A stretch of 64,000 bases of DNA from Daphnia carinata (taxonomy: Eukaryota > Arthropoda > Branchiopoda > Diplostraca > Daphniidae), in the NCBI RefSeq assembly GCF_022539665.2, contig NC_081333.1, forward strand, positions 806,001 to 870,000, given 5' to 3'. Below, one piece after another: positions 21,801 to 29,494 of this stretch; the stretch's first letter is position 1; every line of letters starts with the position of its first letter. A model generated the notes under the pieces. It was not told the origin of the DNA. It saw only the letters and a program-made list of their open reading frames with translations, and searched no databases. Both the position numbers and the translations under genes were made by a program.

Positions 21801-23965
21801 TGCCGGAATGTTAGGCAAGTATAGGACTTTTCGTTGCTAAATGATGGGTAGGAATTGTTGGCCTTATCGTGTGGGATGGCATGCATCTTATAATGAACGC
21901 TCTCAATAAAACCGCGTATCGTTTTGGTTAGGCAGAGGAGGAACCAGCAATCAGAAGATGTGTTACTTGAGCCCGTTCGTCTGTTACGGTGAAAGCCGGC
22001 CAGATATAGCCACGTCCGAGTCCAATCTTAGTTCATCAGGATACAGTTCGATGGCCAGTCCAGGAATCAGCCCCGCTTGCTCATCGAAAACACTTTGCAT
22101 CTGGAAGGAAGAAGAGGATATGGTCACCTTTAGTCGCACGCACGGCGGACGCAGAGACCGCCGGCTCTTTCATCGGGCTCTTTTGTCGCCGAGTCTTGAG
22201 TCTAGTTCACCTCCCCTGGATTCACCACCTGAAACCCCGTCAGCTGTTCTACGTAGTTTGCATCGCAGCAATGTCAATCGGCTTATTTATCCACAAGATT
22301 CAGAAACGGCAGATGATCCAATAGCAAATCTGTTTGTCGCGCCGGCCGCAGACGAACCTAGCCCCGCTTGTGAATCGCACGACGAAGGGATAGACGTGTT
22401 CCACGTATGCGGAAAAACGGCCGACAAATCCGATCAAGACAGCCTTCTCGATTCGAAATTTCTCAGTCTCATACAGGTTCATAAAAGTATAAGTCTAGAT
22501 TCCAAACTGGTCGGACAGCGACGAAATAATTTAAAAGTATAAATTGCCTGATGCATGAATTGAAAATAATTTATAAAAAATAACGATTGTTTAATGTTCG
22601 ATGCATTCAGGGTGACAGTTTGGACACAAAGCTTCTTTCCCTTCAGCCGGGAGGGATGCCGCCCATTGTGCTGCAATCTCTTCAATTACCTGAACCATCA
22701 TCTTTATGGACGTGCAGTGGCAATTTTGGAAGCACGGATGAAACAAGAGTTAAAGTGAGTCCGGTGTCATCGCGAAGCGAGTCGCCCTTGAGCGACGTCA
22801 GAAGCGCTGGACTTGGCCGTTTCTCTACCAGTATGTTAAAATGAAATACTACGATGATGTTGCGACGTAAAAAAAAAATGTGAAAATTCTTATTGGACAA
22901 TATAGAATTTTATGGAATGTCAAGGATCGATATGCTTCATACGGATTCTGATGGTTTGTATGACTATCCAAGCTCGGAAACGATCTTACCGCCGAGCAGT
23001 ATTCATCGTCGTCATACTCGCAAATGCGACCGGCGCCGTGAGAGGAAGAGCAGTCTCAAGAGCAGCCGGATCGATCATCATCGCGATTCGTTAGGTAACT
23101 AGCTTCACAGAATAGAAAATGTTCGTAATTGTTCAAGTACTGTGTGAACTTTTGAATAAAGCAGCCCTTGTCGCCAAACGATCTTTCTTGGACCCGTGTA
23201 TTGACCGTGGAGCAGGACGGCTAGTTAGCACGAAACGGAAATCCCGAGTCCGTGCACAAAGCAACATCGATTTTTGCGCTACTTCGTCGTCAAATGAAAG
23301 TCTCAGTTCGGTCAATAAACGCTTGCCGCATAAGAAAGGACCGCAAATTATTAATTTGCGACGGGGTTCGTCACCTCTTTGCGATGTGATCTTAACAATA
23401 CAGGTACATCAATAATTGTTTTTGTATTTAAAGTTAATCGTTTACTAAATCTTTTCTGAGTCATCTTTTGATAGGCTGCTTCTTCATTAGACGAGTTGCA
23501 TAGCGAGGTAATTATAATTACAAAACTAAAGAGTATCATTAAAAACTAAGGTCGTTTTCTTAGGTGGGTGAGGAGAAACAAGAAAACGAAACAATATCGA
23601 GCAGTACCTCGATAGAATTACGAGCCTTTAGACTACCAACGCGATCGCGCCCAAACACGTAAGAATTTTTGAATGCGCTTCATTTTTACGATGAATTTAT
23701 CTCAGCAATGACTTTGATTTGCAGCGCTTTTAGGTTTCCTGAAAGGAGGAGACAAGACAGTATCTGCAGACGACGTGAACAGCCACCTTTGTTGAGGAAT
23801 TGTAGGGGATCGAGAAGAGCTTGTTCAACAGCGGAAGGCGCTTTATGCCTAAAGGGGATTAGCTCAACAGAATCGTCTTACACGGAGTCGGACGCATGCG
23901 ATAGCAATGAATCGTTGGCCAATTTTGGAGAAATCGAAGACACGGTAGATTCACCCCCAAACTAA
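2296..23965 (+). CDS. Giant CUB / C-type lectin / EGF single-pass receptor (30 coding exons)
   Basis: Spliced by eye with all phases agreeing. Exons: 2296-2692, 6430-6649, 6829-6899, 7115-8005, 8091-8379, 10619-10719, 11563-11763, 11879-12095, 13451-13620, 13839-13954, 14132-14273, 14397-14513, 15854-16127, 16266-16480, 16560-16808, 16910-17305, 17458-17598, 17711-17932, 18528-18832, 19023-19254, 19632-19921, 20260-20823, 20902-21814, 21932-22536, 22611-22830, 22906-23094, 23165-23403, 23475-23507, 23564-23658, 23725-23965. Total about 2,784 aa. The ATG at 2296 precedes a hydrophobic signal sequence. Ectodomain is about residues 35-1500, the membrane helix about 1502-1521, and the cytoplasmic tail about 1,260 aa. 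CUB and lectin modules normally bind protein or glycan ligands outside the cell, so a surface receptor or adhesion role is inferred. I do not recognise a named ortholog. Less certain joins: exon 9 donor (GTCTAC), exon 21 donor (GTTGGC), exon 24 donor (22476 or 22536), and the GC donor after 21814. Confidence 0.88.
2693..6429 (+). other. Gene 1 intron 1 (3.7 kb)
   Basis: Donor CAG|GTAAGG, acceptor CTATTTTAG. No exon with agreeing phase was seen inside. It holds a short tandem repeat (4533-4572), a TATAAAAGG string at 3478-3486 just after an AATAAA (3472-3477), and AT-rich sequence. As the first intron of a large gene it is a natural place for enhancers, but no specific element is demonstrated. 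Confidence 0.7.
4533..4572 (+). repeat. 15-bp tandem repeat, about 2.7 copies
   Basis: The unit GTCGGGCTTATTTTT is present twice exactly (4533-4547, 4548-4562), followed by a partial copy GTCGGGCTTA. It lies inside gene 1 intron 1. No function is apparent. Confidence 0.9.
7115..8005 (+). CDS. Gene 1 exon 4: two divergent CUB-like modules
   Basis: An 891-nt exon with phase 1 at both ends. The first part opens with GCYLKLHSSRGIVSS and a YFPP motif, followed by a WECLLLLNVPGG segment, which matches the CUB pattern (Cys, then Gly-x-Ile-x-Ser, Tyr-Pro, Cys-x-x-x-Ile/Leu, Pro-Gly) and ends near SFFVFKF. The second part (from LEPCLNV through QECTFRIHVPYGYQIKL) has the same beginning and strand pattern but is more diverged. 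The long charged insert in the first module is unusual. The frame stays open after the donor at 8005 until a TGA at 8086-8088, so intron retention would give a secreted truncated form. Confidence 0.6.
8091..11763 (+). CDS. Gene 1 exons 5-7: C-type lectin domain 1
   Basis: Exons 8091-8379, 10619-10719 and 11563-11763. Landmarks in order: CVWLHSEPLTWHEAEEKC (start of the fold), HLVAI, then YWIGGSD (the conserved WIG core), WFPGWP, QPSDDG, NQDCVEI, and GFYWNDRDCSVGNPFVCQK at the end. The WND motif used for Ca2+ binding in sugar-binding lectins is present. The upstream EPN/QPD position reads QPS, so calcium-dependent sugar binding is plausible but not assured. The block begins and ends in phase 1. 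Confidence 0.9.
8380..10618 (+). other. Gene 1 intron 5 (2.2 kb)
   Basis: Donor AG|GTAAGT, acceptor TTTACAG. No additional exon is needed: the lectin domain reads continuously across it. It holds a perfect 9-bp hairpin (8764-8772 with 8782-8790) and short chance ORFs that show no domain. Confidence 0.7.
10720..11562 (+). other. Gene 1 intron 6 (0.8 kb)
   Basis: Donor A|GTAAGT, acceptor CTACTAG. I see no exon or repeat of note. Two overlapping ORFs on opposite strands (10849-11040 and 10923-11234) show no domain and look like chance. Confidence 0.6.
11879..13620 (+). CDS. Gene 1 exons 8-9: CUB domain between the lectin domains
   Basis: Exons 11879-12095 and 13451-13620. The module shows SPFFPRPYPNTVTC, IVDLSAPPGFKIVLNF, FFDLEEEEE, then across the intron DCNYDVLEL and RCGNWNS with a final IKYY. 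This is the usual CUB order (SP-x-x-P-x-PY, C, PG, F-x-x-F-x-LE, C-x-YD-x-LE, CG, F/Y end). The exon 9 start at 13451 is the only nearby acceptor that restores the C-x-YD motif. The donor after 13620 is GTCTAC, which is weak but phase-compatible. Confidence 0.8.
12096..13450 (+). other. Gene 1 intron 8 (1.4 kb)
   Basis: Donor A|GTAAGT, acceptor TTTTGGTAG. A closer acceptor at 13246 would keep frame but yields a Phe/Tyr-rich peptide that breaks the CUB domain and runs through a poly(T) tract, so it was not used. Nothing else is recognised. Confidence 0.6.
13839..14513 (+). CDS. Gene 1 exons 10-12: C-type lectin domain 2, lacking Ca2+ motifs
   Basis: Exons 13839-13954, 14132-14273 and 14397-14513. 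Landmarks: LNCPEVGSIFHHGRCYLI, ISWFEANEMC, GLVLSDSNGEE, FYWIGQSNRF and a closing GGYICEI. The fold signature (paired cysteines, WIG, final C-x-x-x) is clear. No EPN/QPD and no WND are present, so this copy is unlikely to bind sugar by the classical calcium route. The block begins and ends in phase 1. The last exon ends at 14513 (AAA A|GTAACA), chosen over an earlier GT because only it gives phase 1. Confidence 0.85.
14514..15853 (+). other. Gene 1 intron 12 (1.3 kb)
   Basis: Donor A|GTAACA, acceptor TTGTTTTAG. No in-phase exon or recognised element was seen inside it. Confidence 0.6.
15854..16808 (+). CDS. Gene 1 exons 13-15: tandem pair of canonical CUB domains
   Basis: Exons 15854-16127, 16266-16480 and 16560-16808. 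First CUB: GEVKSPNYPAPYGEGNHF, VVRFKQIDIEFQENCLYDYL, KICGHY, then FHSDFSISGDGFHAVW. It lacks the first disulfide Cys pair but keeps the Glu/Asp positions (IDIE, YDYL, SDFS) typical of calcium-binding CUBs. Second CUB: PGCPLQIMEKPEGEFFSPYYP, LNCTLHIIAP, VWIKFHTFDMDF, CRDEYVRL, LCGSYNLS and GRGFHASY. Both match the family along their full length. Confidence 0.9.
16910..17305 (+). CDS. Gene 1 exon 16: linker module of unknown fold
   Basis: A single 396-nt exon, phase 1 at both ends, coding about 131 residues between the last CUB and the EGFs. Two cysteines are visible (TPCDSS and IKLCYTN), with alternating hydrophobic strands and four Asn-x-Ser/Thr-type glycosylation sites, among them NNNT, NETI and NWSG. 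Its length and position resemble a CUB or other beta-sandwich, but no motif supports an assignment. Confidence 0.75.
17458..17932 (+). CDS. Gene 1 exons 17-18: three EGF-like repeats
   Basis: Exon 17 (17458-17598) encodes one EGF with CDPHPCQGESVC and YYCQCEDNWRG. Exon 18 (17711-17932) encodes two more: CQLPSSCHHGTCVTV with CNCDPGFTGYLC, and CDLDPCGDRGKCVPS with FICQCAPWW. Each has the six-cysteine spacing C-x-C at the end. Both exons are symmetrical phase 1-1. The third EGF is completed by RCE at the start of exon 19. Confidence 0.93.
17933..18527 (+). other. Gene 1 intron 18 (0.6 kb)
   Basis: Donor G|GTATTT, acceptor TTCGTTATAG. No in-phase exon was seen. The minus-strand ORFs here read through the real exon boundary and show no domain. 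Confidence 0.6.
18528..18832 (+). CDS. Gene 1 exon 19: transmembrane helix and juxtamembrane segment
   Basis: After completing the last EGF, the exon codes the segment WLGLMTIAIVLIIIAIVWC (about residues 1502-1520), a clear single membrane span. It is followed by CAKRHFAEKFERF, a basic stop-transfer sequence. This fixes the topology: lectin, CUB and EGF modules outside, the remaining exons inside. Confidence 0.93.
19023..23965 (+). CDS. Gene 1 exons 20-30: very long Ser/Pro-rich cytoplasmic tail
   Basis: About 1,160 residues of low-order sequence rich in Ser, Thr, Pro and Asp/Glu. Clusters such as SPSPSKRGS, TPLSTPGTPAGS, TPLPSPAHTPIPS and SPLPSPAKTKPP are candidate proline-directed phosphorylation or SH3/WW docking sites. 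GYSSM and LYDYPSS are tyrosine candidates. There is no kinase, TIR or death domain. The stop is TAA at 23963-23965. It contains a 33-nt microexon (23475-23507), a GC-AG intron (21815-21931) and a choice of donor at 22476 or 22536. Introns here are mostly 60-140 bp, much shorter than those between the ectodomain exons. Confidence 0.87.
21815..21931 (+). other. GC-AG intron in gene 1
   Basis: The 5' splice site reads TTAG|GCAAGT, the textbook GC-donor context, and the acceptor is TTGGTTAG. Only this join gives the phase 1 needed to read ...GMLG RGGTSNQK... into exon 24. A GT donor two bases later (A|GTATAG) gives the wrong phase and an early stop. Confidence 0.85.
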
Positions 23966-25386
23966 CCCGCAAGAAGTTTTTAAATGGGACGACATAAAAG
24001 TGAGATTTAAAAAATGCAATTCGCAAGACGTTGAGTCGACAATACCTATTTTCCAAGCTGTTTTTCTCTCAACCCAAGTTCAAAGATATGTAAAATCCCG
24101 TGACGTCATTTTTCACGCATTTACCGTTCCCTTTTTTTAAACCAATCTGCAACAATCCGTAACAAAAAGGTATTCTCTAGCTTACCTTTTATTGGTTGTT
24201 TCGATTATCTACGCCAAAAAATGCACAACAGGTTTTCTCGTAAGTTTTGAGCACGCTAGAAAATTTGTAATGTTCTTGTTTAACGATTAGCTATATTGAC
24301 CAAGATAGATACGTTGTTAACTTAACCTTGACAACTGATTGTTTTTCGTAAAAGGACTTTCCCTTTTTTTTTTTAAGGATTCTGTGAATTTTGTAACATT
24401 TCATACAATCACCATACAAGTAAGCGGTGGTCGATCAATTCGTGTCAACCCTTTGGCTTTTTACTTACTTATTCTCATTGATTGTTTTTATATTTGTTTC
24501 AACTTTTTGTTTTTCATCGTTCTTGTTATTGCAGAAATATTGTATATCAATGGCCTGCCTCAAACGGGTTTAACAATTCTCTCTTCTGATACCCTTTTCT
24601 CAATTAAATATTGTTGTCTAGTCAACATTCCATTTTGAATTAAAAACTAATAAACAGTGACACAACCACGCAAAGCATTTCAACAGTCTCAGAAACAAAC
24701 TAGGGTGACAACGTGTGGAGTTAAAAGAAACAAGATTAAAACTGCCTCGTATATCAAGTTTTACGCGGCCTATTTTGCTCTTTCGCCAAACCCATCCAAG
24801 GGAACGCGCTGAATCCAGTTTAGTGTTCTTTCAACTAATAGCAGTTGACTGTATTCAAACGTGCGGAACTCCCAGCGGTTCTTCCAGTTTCTGGTGCTCA
24901 TCAGCAAAGGCGCATGCAAATTTCATGAATATTTATAAGTTTCTGTTTTTGTTTTTTTTATCGTTACATTTTTGCGGGGCTTTTTAAAAATCCATTCATC
25001 CATCACTAGCATTATGCGTCAAATTTGTTGTTTCTTATACATTGGGTTAGAAATTGTAACTAAGCGCAGGATACTAAGGCCACTAGTGTGAAATGGAAGT
25101 GTTTTTAAAAAAAAAACACAGTCCGGATTTTCCTTTTAAGGCACCAGTTCGTGAAGATCGTACAAATTGGCAGTGCAATTTTCTTTCCGGCTAGACCGTC
25201 TCGAGCGACGACTGCCAATTGGAATATCAGCCCTACTGATGATAAATCGGCCTTGGCGACTGTCGTTGGACTGGAAGGGGAAATTCCACGTGATTTTCCT
25301 ATTTTTTTTTTTTTTTAATGAACAAGCCTCAGTTTCATTGCTATATGTAAACTGACGTCATAGAATCGAACGTAACCCTAATCTAT
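23966..25386. other. Convergent 3' spacer between genes 1 and 2
   Basis: Contains the 3'UTRs of two genes transcribed toward each other. No coding exon is supported. Two exact TGACGTCA palindromes (24101-24108, 25353-25360) lie here, along with poly(T) and poly(A) runs. Confidence 0.7.
24649..24654 (+). terminator. Candidate polyadenylation signal of gene 1
   Basis: AATAAA about 680 bases after the gene 1 stop codon, the first canonical signal seen downstream. Whether it is used is unknown. Confidence 0.4.
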
Positions 25387-28300
25387 TTACCTTGTGGGTG
25401 AAGGTGTTTGCCGATGCGAATAGGCAGTAAACAGTTGTCTTTCTCTAGTTACCGTTCCCAGTTTGACCTTAACGGCAGAATCGGTTTGTTCTGTCACTCC
25501 TTTAGGCGATGAGACAGACCTTTCAAATCGCTGAATACCTGGATGTTTCAAAGATTGGTCGATTGATCGAGGACTATTTAAATTGTGAGACGGTCGCTGG
25601 ATGGGATGCCATGTCATCTGAGTGATCTGTAGAGAATTCAAAAAATTTCTTACCAAGACAATACTTGAATGAATTTCAAATTCAAAATCACCTGAGGAGA
25701 AATGTAGGCACTCTTCATTCTAATTGTTTGGTAAACAGGATCCGTGAAAATTTGTTCAACGCAATTCCGCCAGCCGTCGTCTTTTGCATCACTTTCCTCT
25801 GCCAATTTAGCGTTAATATCATCGTGGATCCTGTTGCATCATTTATGAGTGTTGTTACTACTGCAGTATTTAATTTCCATGTAGACTTACCGAGATATTA
25901 AGCTTTTAGCTTCTTTTCCAGTCAACGTCCTGTTGTAATTCCGTACTTCCCTAATGTCGTGGCTCCAGAATCGCCTTGTGTTGGGTGCCTCTTTGTCGGG
26001 TGCCACTTCCTTGATCTAAAACGAAATAGACAATTGAGTTAGTGTGTGACATTTAGGCTAAAAGATATCGATTATTTATTACCTTGAGGACGATAATGCC
26101 CATCATTACTATGCAAAAAATGTTCAGAAGAGTTAAACACAGACTAACTCCACCCAGCAGCAATGCCTTTGTGAATAATAGAGGAATATAAGGCGATTAC
26201 TACATGAATGTGAATTGAAATTATGAAACCTGGTTACCTCTTCGGCCATGTTAGTCGAATAAGACACCGAGTAAGTTGACGGCGCAGCCAACACGCTGTT
26301 ATTGCCCGAAATTTGGAATTCAACATACTTTGTCAATGCAGCTGCCCATAGCAAACCCTGGAAAGTGACGTAATTCCATAATAGATAACAACGACATTCG
26401 TTTTTATTTTTTCAAACGGTTAAAAGCAACCAAATTGAAAATGCGCGACTTGACTTACCGAATTAACAACGGGTGGTAATAAAGAAGCAGATATTGCTAC
26501 TCCGACTAGCGATCCCACATTGCCTCCTGTGTTTTAATGAAAGGAGTAACTTAGGATTAGCAGGTTTTCGTTAGTCATGAGTTATTACTTACCCAGTACA
26601 CTGAGCGCTACCCCAGCTCCAGAGGGCAAGGCGATCAGTACTCCAACCCACAGTGATCGTAACTGTCCTCTATTAATTTGTAACTGCATGATTAATGAAT
26701 ATGTAAAATAATGGCGATTTGTTATTACAAGTACCTCGCAACCATTTCGTCTTTGAGCCAAAAACCATCGTCCCAGTTGACAATGGAACTGTAAATGATG
26801 CCGAATACGAATCCGAAAGACAGGCACAACGCTAATCCGATTAACTCAGTTTTAACACCCAGCCTCTATTTGATCAAACACGATAGTAGGCTATTAAGTG
26901 TTTAGAAAATTATTGCATAGTCTCTAAATGTGACTTTTTAGGGGATAATGTCAGCACATTTAGGACTTGAATACAAGTAGAAGGTATTACCTGAAGCGTC
27001 CTGTCTTGAATCACAGTGCCAAATGTTCCCGCTAAAATTGGACCCTTTAAAAGTTGGCGGAATTATTAAAGAGCACTCAGTAGTTAGGATATAATTAATG
27101 ATTAGCTCCAGGATGTGACGCAATTAGAAACACATTCAAAGTAGATGAGTTATTGAGATACACATAAATGAAAGTGGCTAGTAGAACTGTCGCAAATGCC
27201 GACAACTAATGCCCTAATTCGCCCACGTAACAGTAGCGGCTGTGACGTTAATAGTATGAAGCCTTCGTGACAGTTAAAATTCGGTTGAATGTGCAAAAGG
27301 CAGGAAGAAAAAAGGAATAAATTAACGAAACGAGACTAGAAACTTCCACTTCTACAGCATTGTAATAAAGCGAACGATTTTTCTCACCATCATAGGGGAC
27401 ACTGCAAAGAAAAGTAAGGCGTTAAATCAGTTTAGGACGAATTAATGTTAATGCACGTTTCTTACCCAACATCGACGCGACGAGTACGACTGATGAATTT
27501 TCAACTAATCCCAACGCTGCCAACATCCTGTTAAAGTAAATTATAATTTTTGGCGTAGATTTAACAAGGAAGTAGTTATTAATGCGCTTCGGGAGATGCG
27601 CCACGGTTAATATTATGGCATTAAAAAAATAAAAGGATATAATATCACGAATGCGCTTTTCTGAGAAAGCTGTATCACTTTTTGTATAATGACATCAATA
27701 GCAAATGTTAGTTCGTCTACGTGACAGCGCCATATAGTGCGATCGAAGGGTGTGTACACAATGCAGAGTAGACGTACTCTGCAACTCAGGGCTTGCAATA
27801 AGCTTCCGGTGCAAGTCATAGTTTTACTTGACAAAAGTGAAATGAGTTTACTTGAAGCACACGCTTGTTCGCAATGTCACCATTATTGCAACAGACGTTT
27901 TTATATAGCTGCAGGCAGTATTTCCGAAGGCAATCATCGAATATGCCTATCTATACGTGCACGCAACAAGCTTGCGAAACGACTAAAATTCGAGCAAATG
28001 GAACTAGATCGTCATAAAAACGCTATGGGTTCCAAATCTATATGATACATAAAGCGTGACGTGTTTTGAATAGAAATAAATTTTTCTTTTTTTAAAGCTT
28101 CGTTTGGTCGAAACGGTATAAATAAATTGTTTGAATACGTACCCAGCAAGTAGGACGAACATGATAAAGTCAAAGGAAAGCACAGCGCTTTCACGAACCC
28201 CTAATAAAACACAAATTTTAATATTAACGCATAATCAAAAGTTTTTCTGGACAAAATAAAAATTAATGTTGCAATTCTTATACCTTCGACGACTTGGGCA

Positions 28301-29484
28301 ACGGCAAGTCGTGACTTGATGGATTGAACGAACTGGTTCTTCGAAGTTTTCGGAAGCAGACCACGCTCGGCGGCTTTTTCCCTGATTTCGTGTTTAGAAA
28401 AATTTCAACAATAGATGATCTCATCAATGATGGTGGAAGTTATGCAAGTTTTCTTGAATCAATTAAATCGAACATTAGCTCACCCGTCAGTGTCTGCATC
28501 AGATTGGGCCTCTCCATCAGTATTTTCAACTTTGTCGTCTGCGAAGGCTTCCTGACTGTTGTACTGCAAAGAGCACGGCAGTACGCTAAGAATAACGTAA
28601 ACAAACACACGAATATTTAACTAACTTGTGTCTTCAAACACCGCATAGCCAACCATGGCCATAACAGAATTAGTCATTGATTTTTACACAATTTTCACAT
28701 CGAAGAATTTTATTCTAAAATGTTATGCATATTCATGAGGAATCTTACCTTAATTTGGTGTCGTAAAGTGAACCAATCCCCAAAACCCGTAATTTCTGTA
28801 AAATTTCTTCGGAGTCGTTTTTGCCAGAAGGAAAGCTGACCTATCGTTGGCACGCAGCGAAAAAAAAAAAAAAGAGGAAGGCTTGTATTTTCATGGGCAG
28901 ACCCCTCCTACCCTCGAAGCTAAATAGAACACATTGTTTTATTACACTACCTGGTGATATTTATCATTGCTAGATATGCTCCATACAACGTCGTTAACCT
29001 TGAGCTCTTCGAGGGTCGATGTAAGAGCCTAGACATGAACGAAAAATAGAGGCAGATTAAATTTATTCATAAATTACGAATTCATTTCGTAGAGATTCAA
29101 ATGCTAATTACGCTAGCTATGGAAGCGAAAGTGGATTGGCCGGGCTCGTCACCTTGCTGCCCTGTCAATTCAGAAAAGGAAAACACCTTCGTCAGCAACA
29201 ACAGCGTTGGCTCATTCCTCTTGTCTGCGTCAGTGTCAACTTAAGGTAAGTGTAAACAGAATACCTGACGCGTCCAACAGACGTGTCGGTTTCAAACTGG
29301 TATCCTGGCGACGACTTTGAAGCAAACTCGATTCCTGGACAGATGCCAAGCCGAGAAACCCTTTGGTATTGACACTCTGAGCGAGTTGACTCGCTTTTTT
29401 GCCTTCAGCATTTTGATCGCGATCGGCCAAAAGCTTTTGTTCGTAGGCCGCCGTAGGAATAGTCAAAACGAAATAAGCCGCCAT
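25387..29484 (-). CDS. DUF389-family multi-pass membrane protein (18 exons, 593 aa)
   Basis: Exons in coding order: 29484-29265, 29161-29112, 29028-28951, 28840-28749, 28555-28484, 28381-28284, 28200-28143, 27527-27466, 27401-27388, 27044-26991, 26865-26735, 26669-26593, 26526-26459, 26357-26238, 26166-26083, 26015-25891, 25830-25692, 25626-25387. All phases agree. The N-terminal ~200 residues are soluble and include TSTLEELKVNDVVW. The core (about 204-420) has several hydrophobic helices with MLAALGLVENSSVVLVASML, then VSPMMGPI, and GVAISASLLPPVV. These match what I know of DUF389 (Pfam PF04087), a membrane family of unknown function known mainly from bacteria and archaea. The C-terminal ~170 residues are polar and outside the family core. 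The start ATG has a good AAC-ATG-G context. Substrate and location are unknown. Confidence 0.88.
27388..27401 (-). CDS. 14-nt microexon of the DUF389 gene
   Basis: TGTCCCCTATGATG between a TTTGCAG acceptor and a GTGAGA donor. It joins phase 1 to phase 0 and encodes the end of a Val codon plus Ser-Pro-Met-Met, the centre of the conserved VSPMMGPI motif. Without it, exon 8 (phase 1) and exon 10 (phase 0) do not join in frame, which strongly supports it. Confidence 0.9.
27761..28045 (+). CDS. Possible nested small gene in a DUF389 intron (94 aa, unrecognised)
   Basis: A plus-strand ORF of 94 codons plus stop lies in the only long intron (27528-28142) of the minus-strand DUF389 gene. The ATG context is ACACA-ATG. 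The peptide is compositionally balanced, begins MQSRRTLQLRACNKLPVQ, has a cysteine/histidine cluster HACSQCHHYCNRRFY, and ends in a basic/acidic helix-like segment (RNKLAKRLKFEQMELDRHK). There is no low complexity. AATAAA follows 30 bases after the stop (28075-28080). The pattern could be a small mitochondrial or zinc-binding protein, but I recognise no family. It could still be chance. Confidence 0.45.
   Translation: MQSRRTLQLRACNKLPVQVIVLLDKSEMSLLEAHACSQCHHYCNRRFYIAAGSISEGNHRICLSIRARNKLAKRLKFEQMELDRHKNAMGSKSI
28075..28080 (+). terminator. Candidate polyadenylation signal of the nested ORF
   Basis: AATAAA 30 bases after the stop codon of the 27761-28045 ORF, still inside the host intron. 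The spacing suits a short intronless transcript. Confidence 0.35.
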
Positions 29485-29486
29485 GT

Positions 29487-29494
29487 TGACGTCA
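29487..29494. promoter_or_regulatory. CRE palindrome next to the DUF389 start codon
   Basis: An exact TGACGTCA lies at -3 to -10 from the minus-strand ATG. It is the consensus for CREB/ATF-type bZIP factors. The site is in the 5'UTR or at the promoter, depending on where transcription starts. Confidence 0.4.

Noticed and set aside
21147-21818. 223-aa minus-strand ORF
   Set aside because: Antisense to gene 1 exon 23. The Ser/Pro codons of the real frame leave the other strand open by chance.
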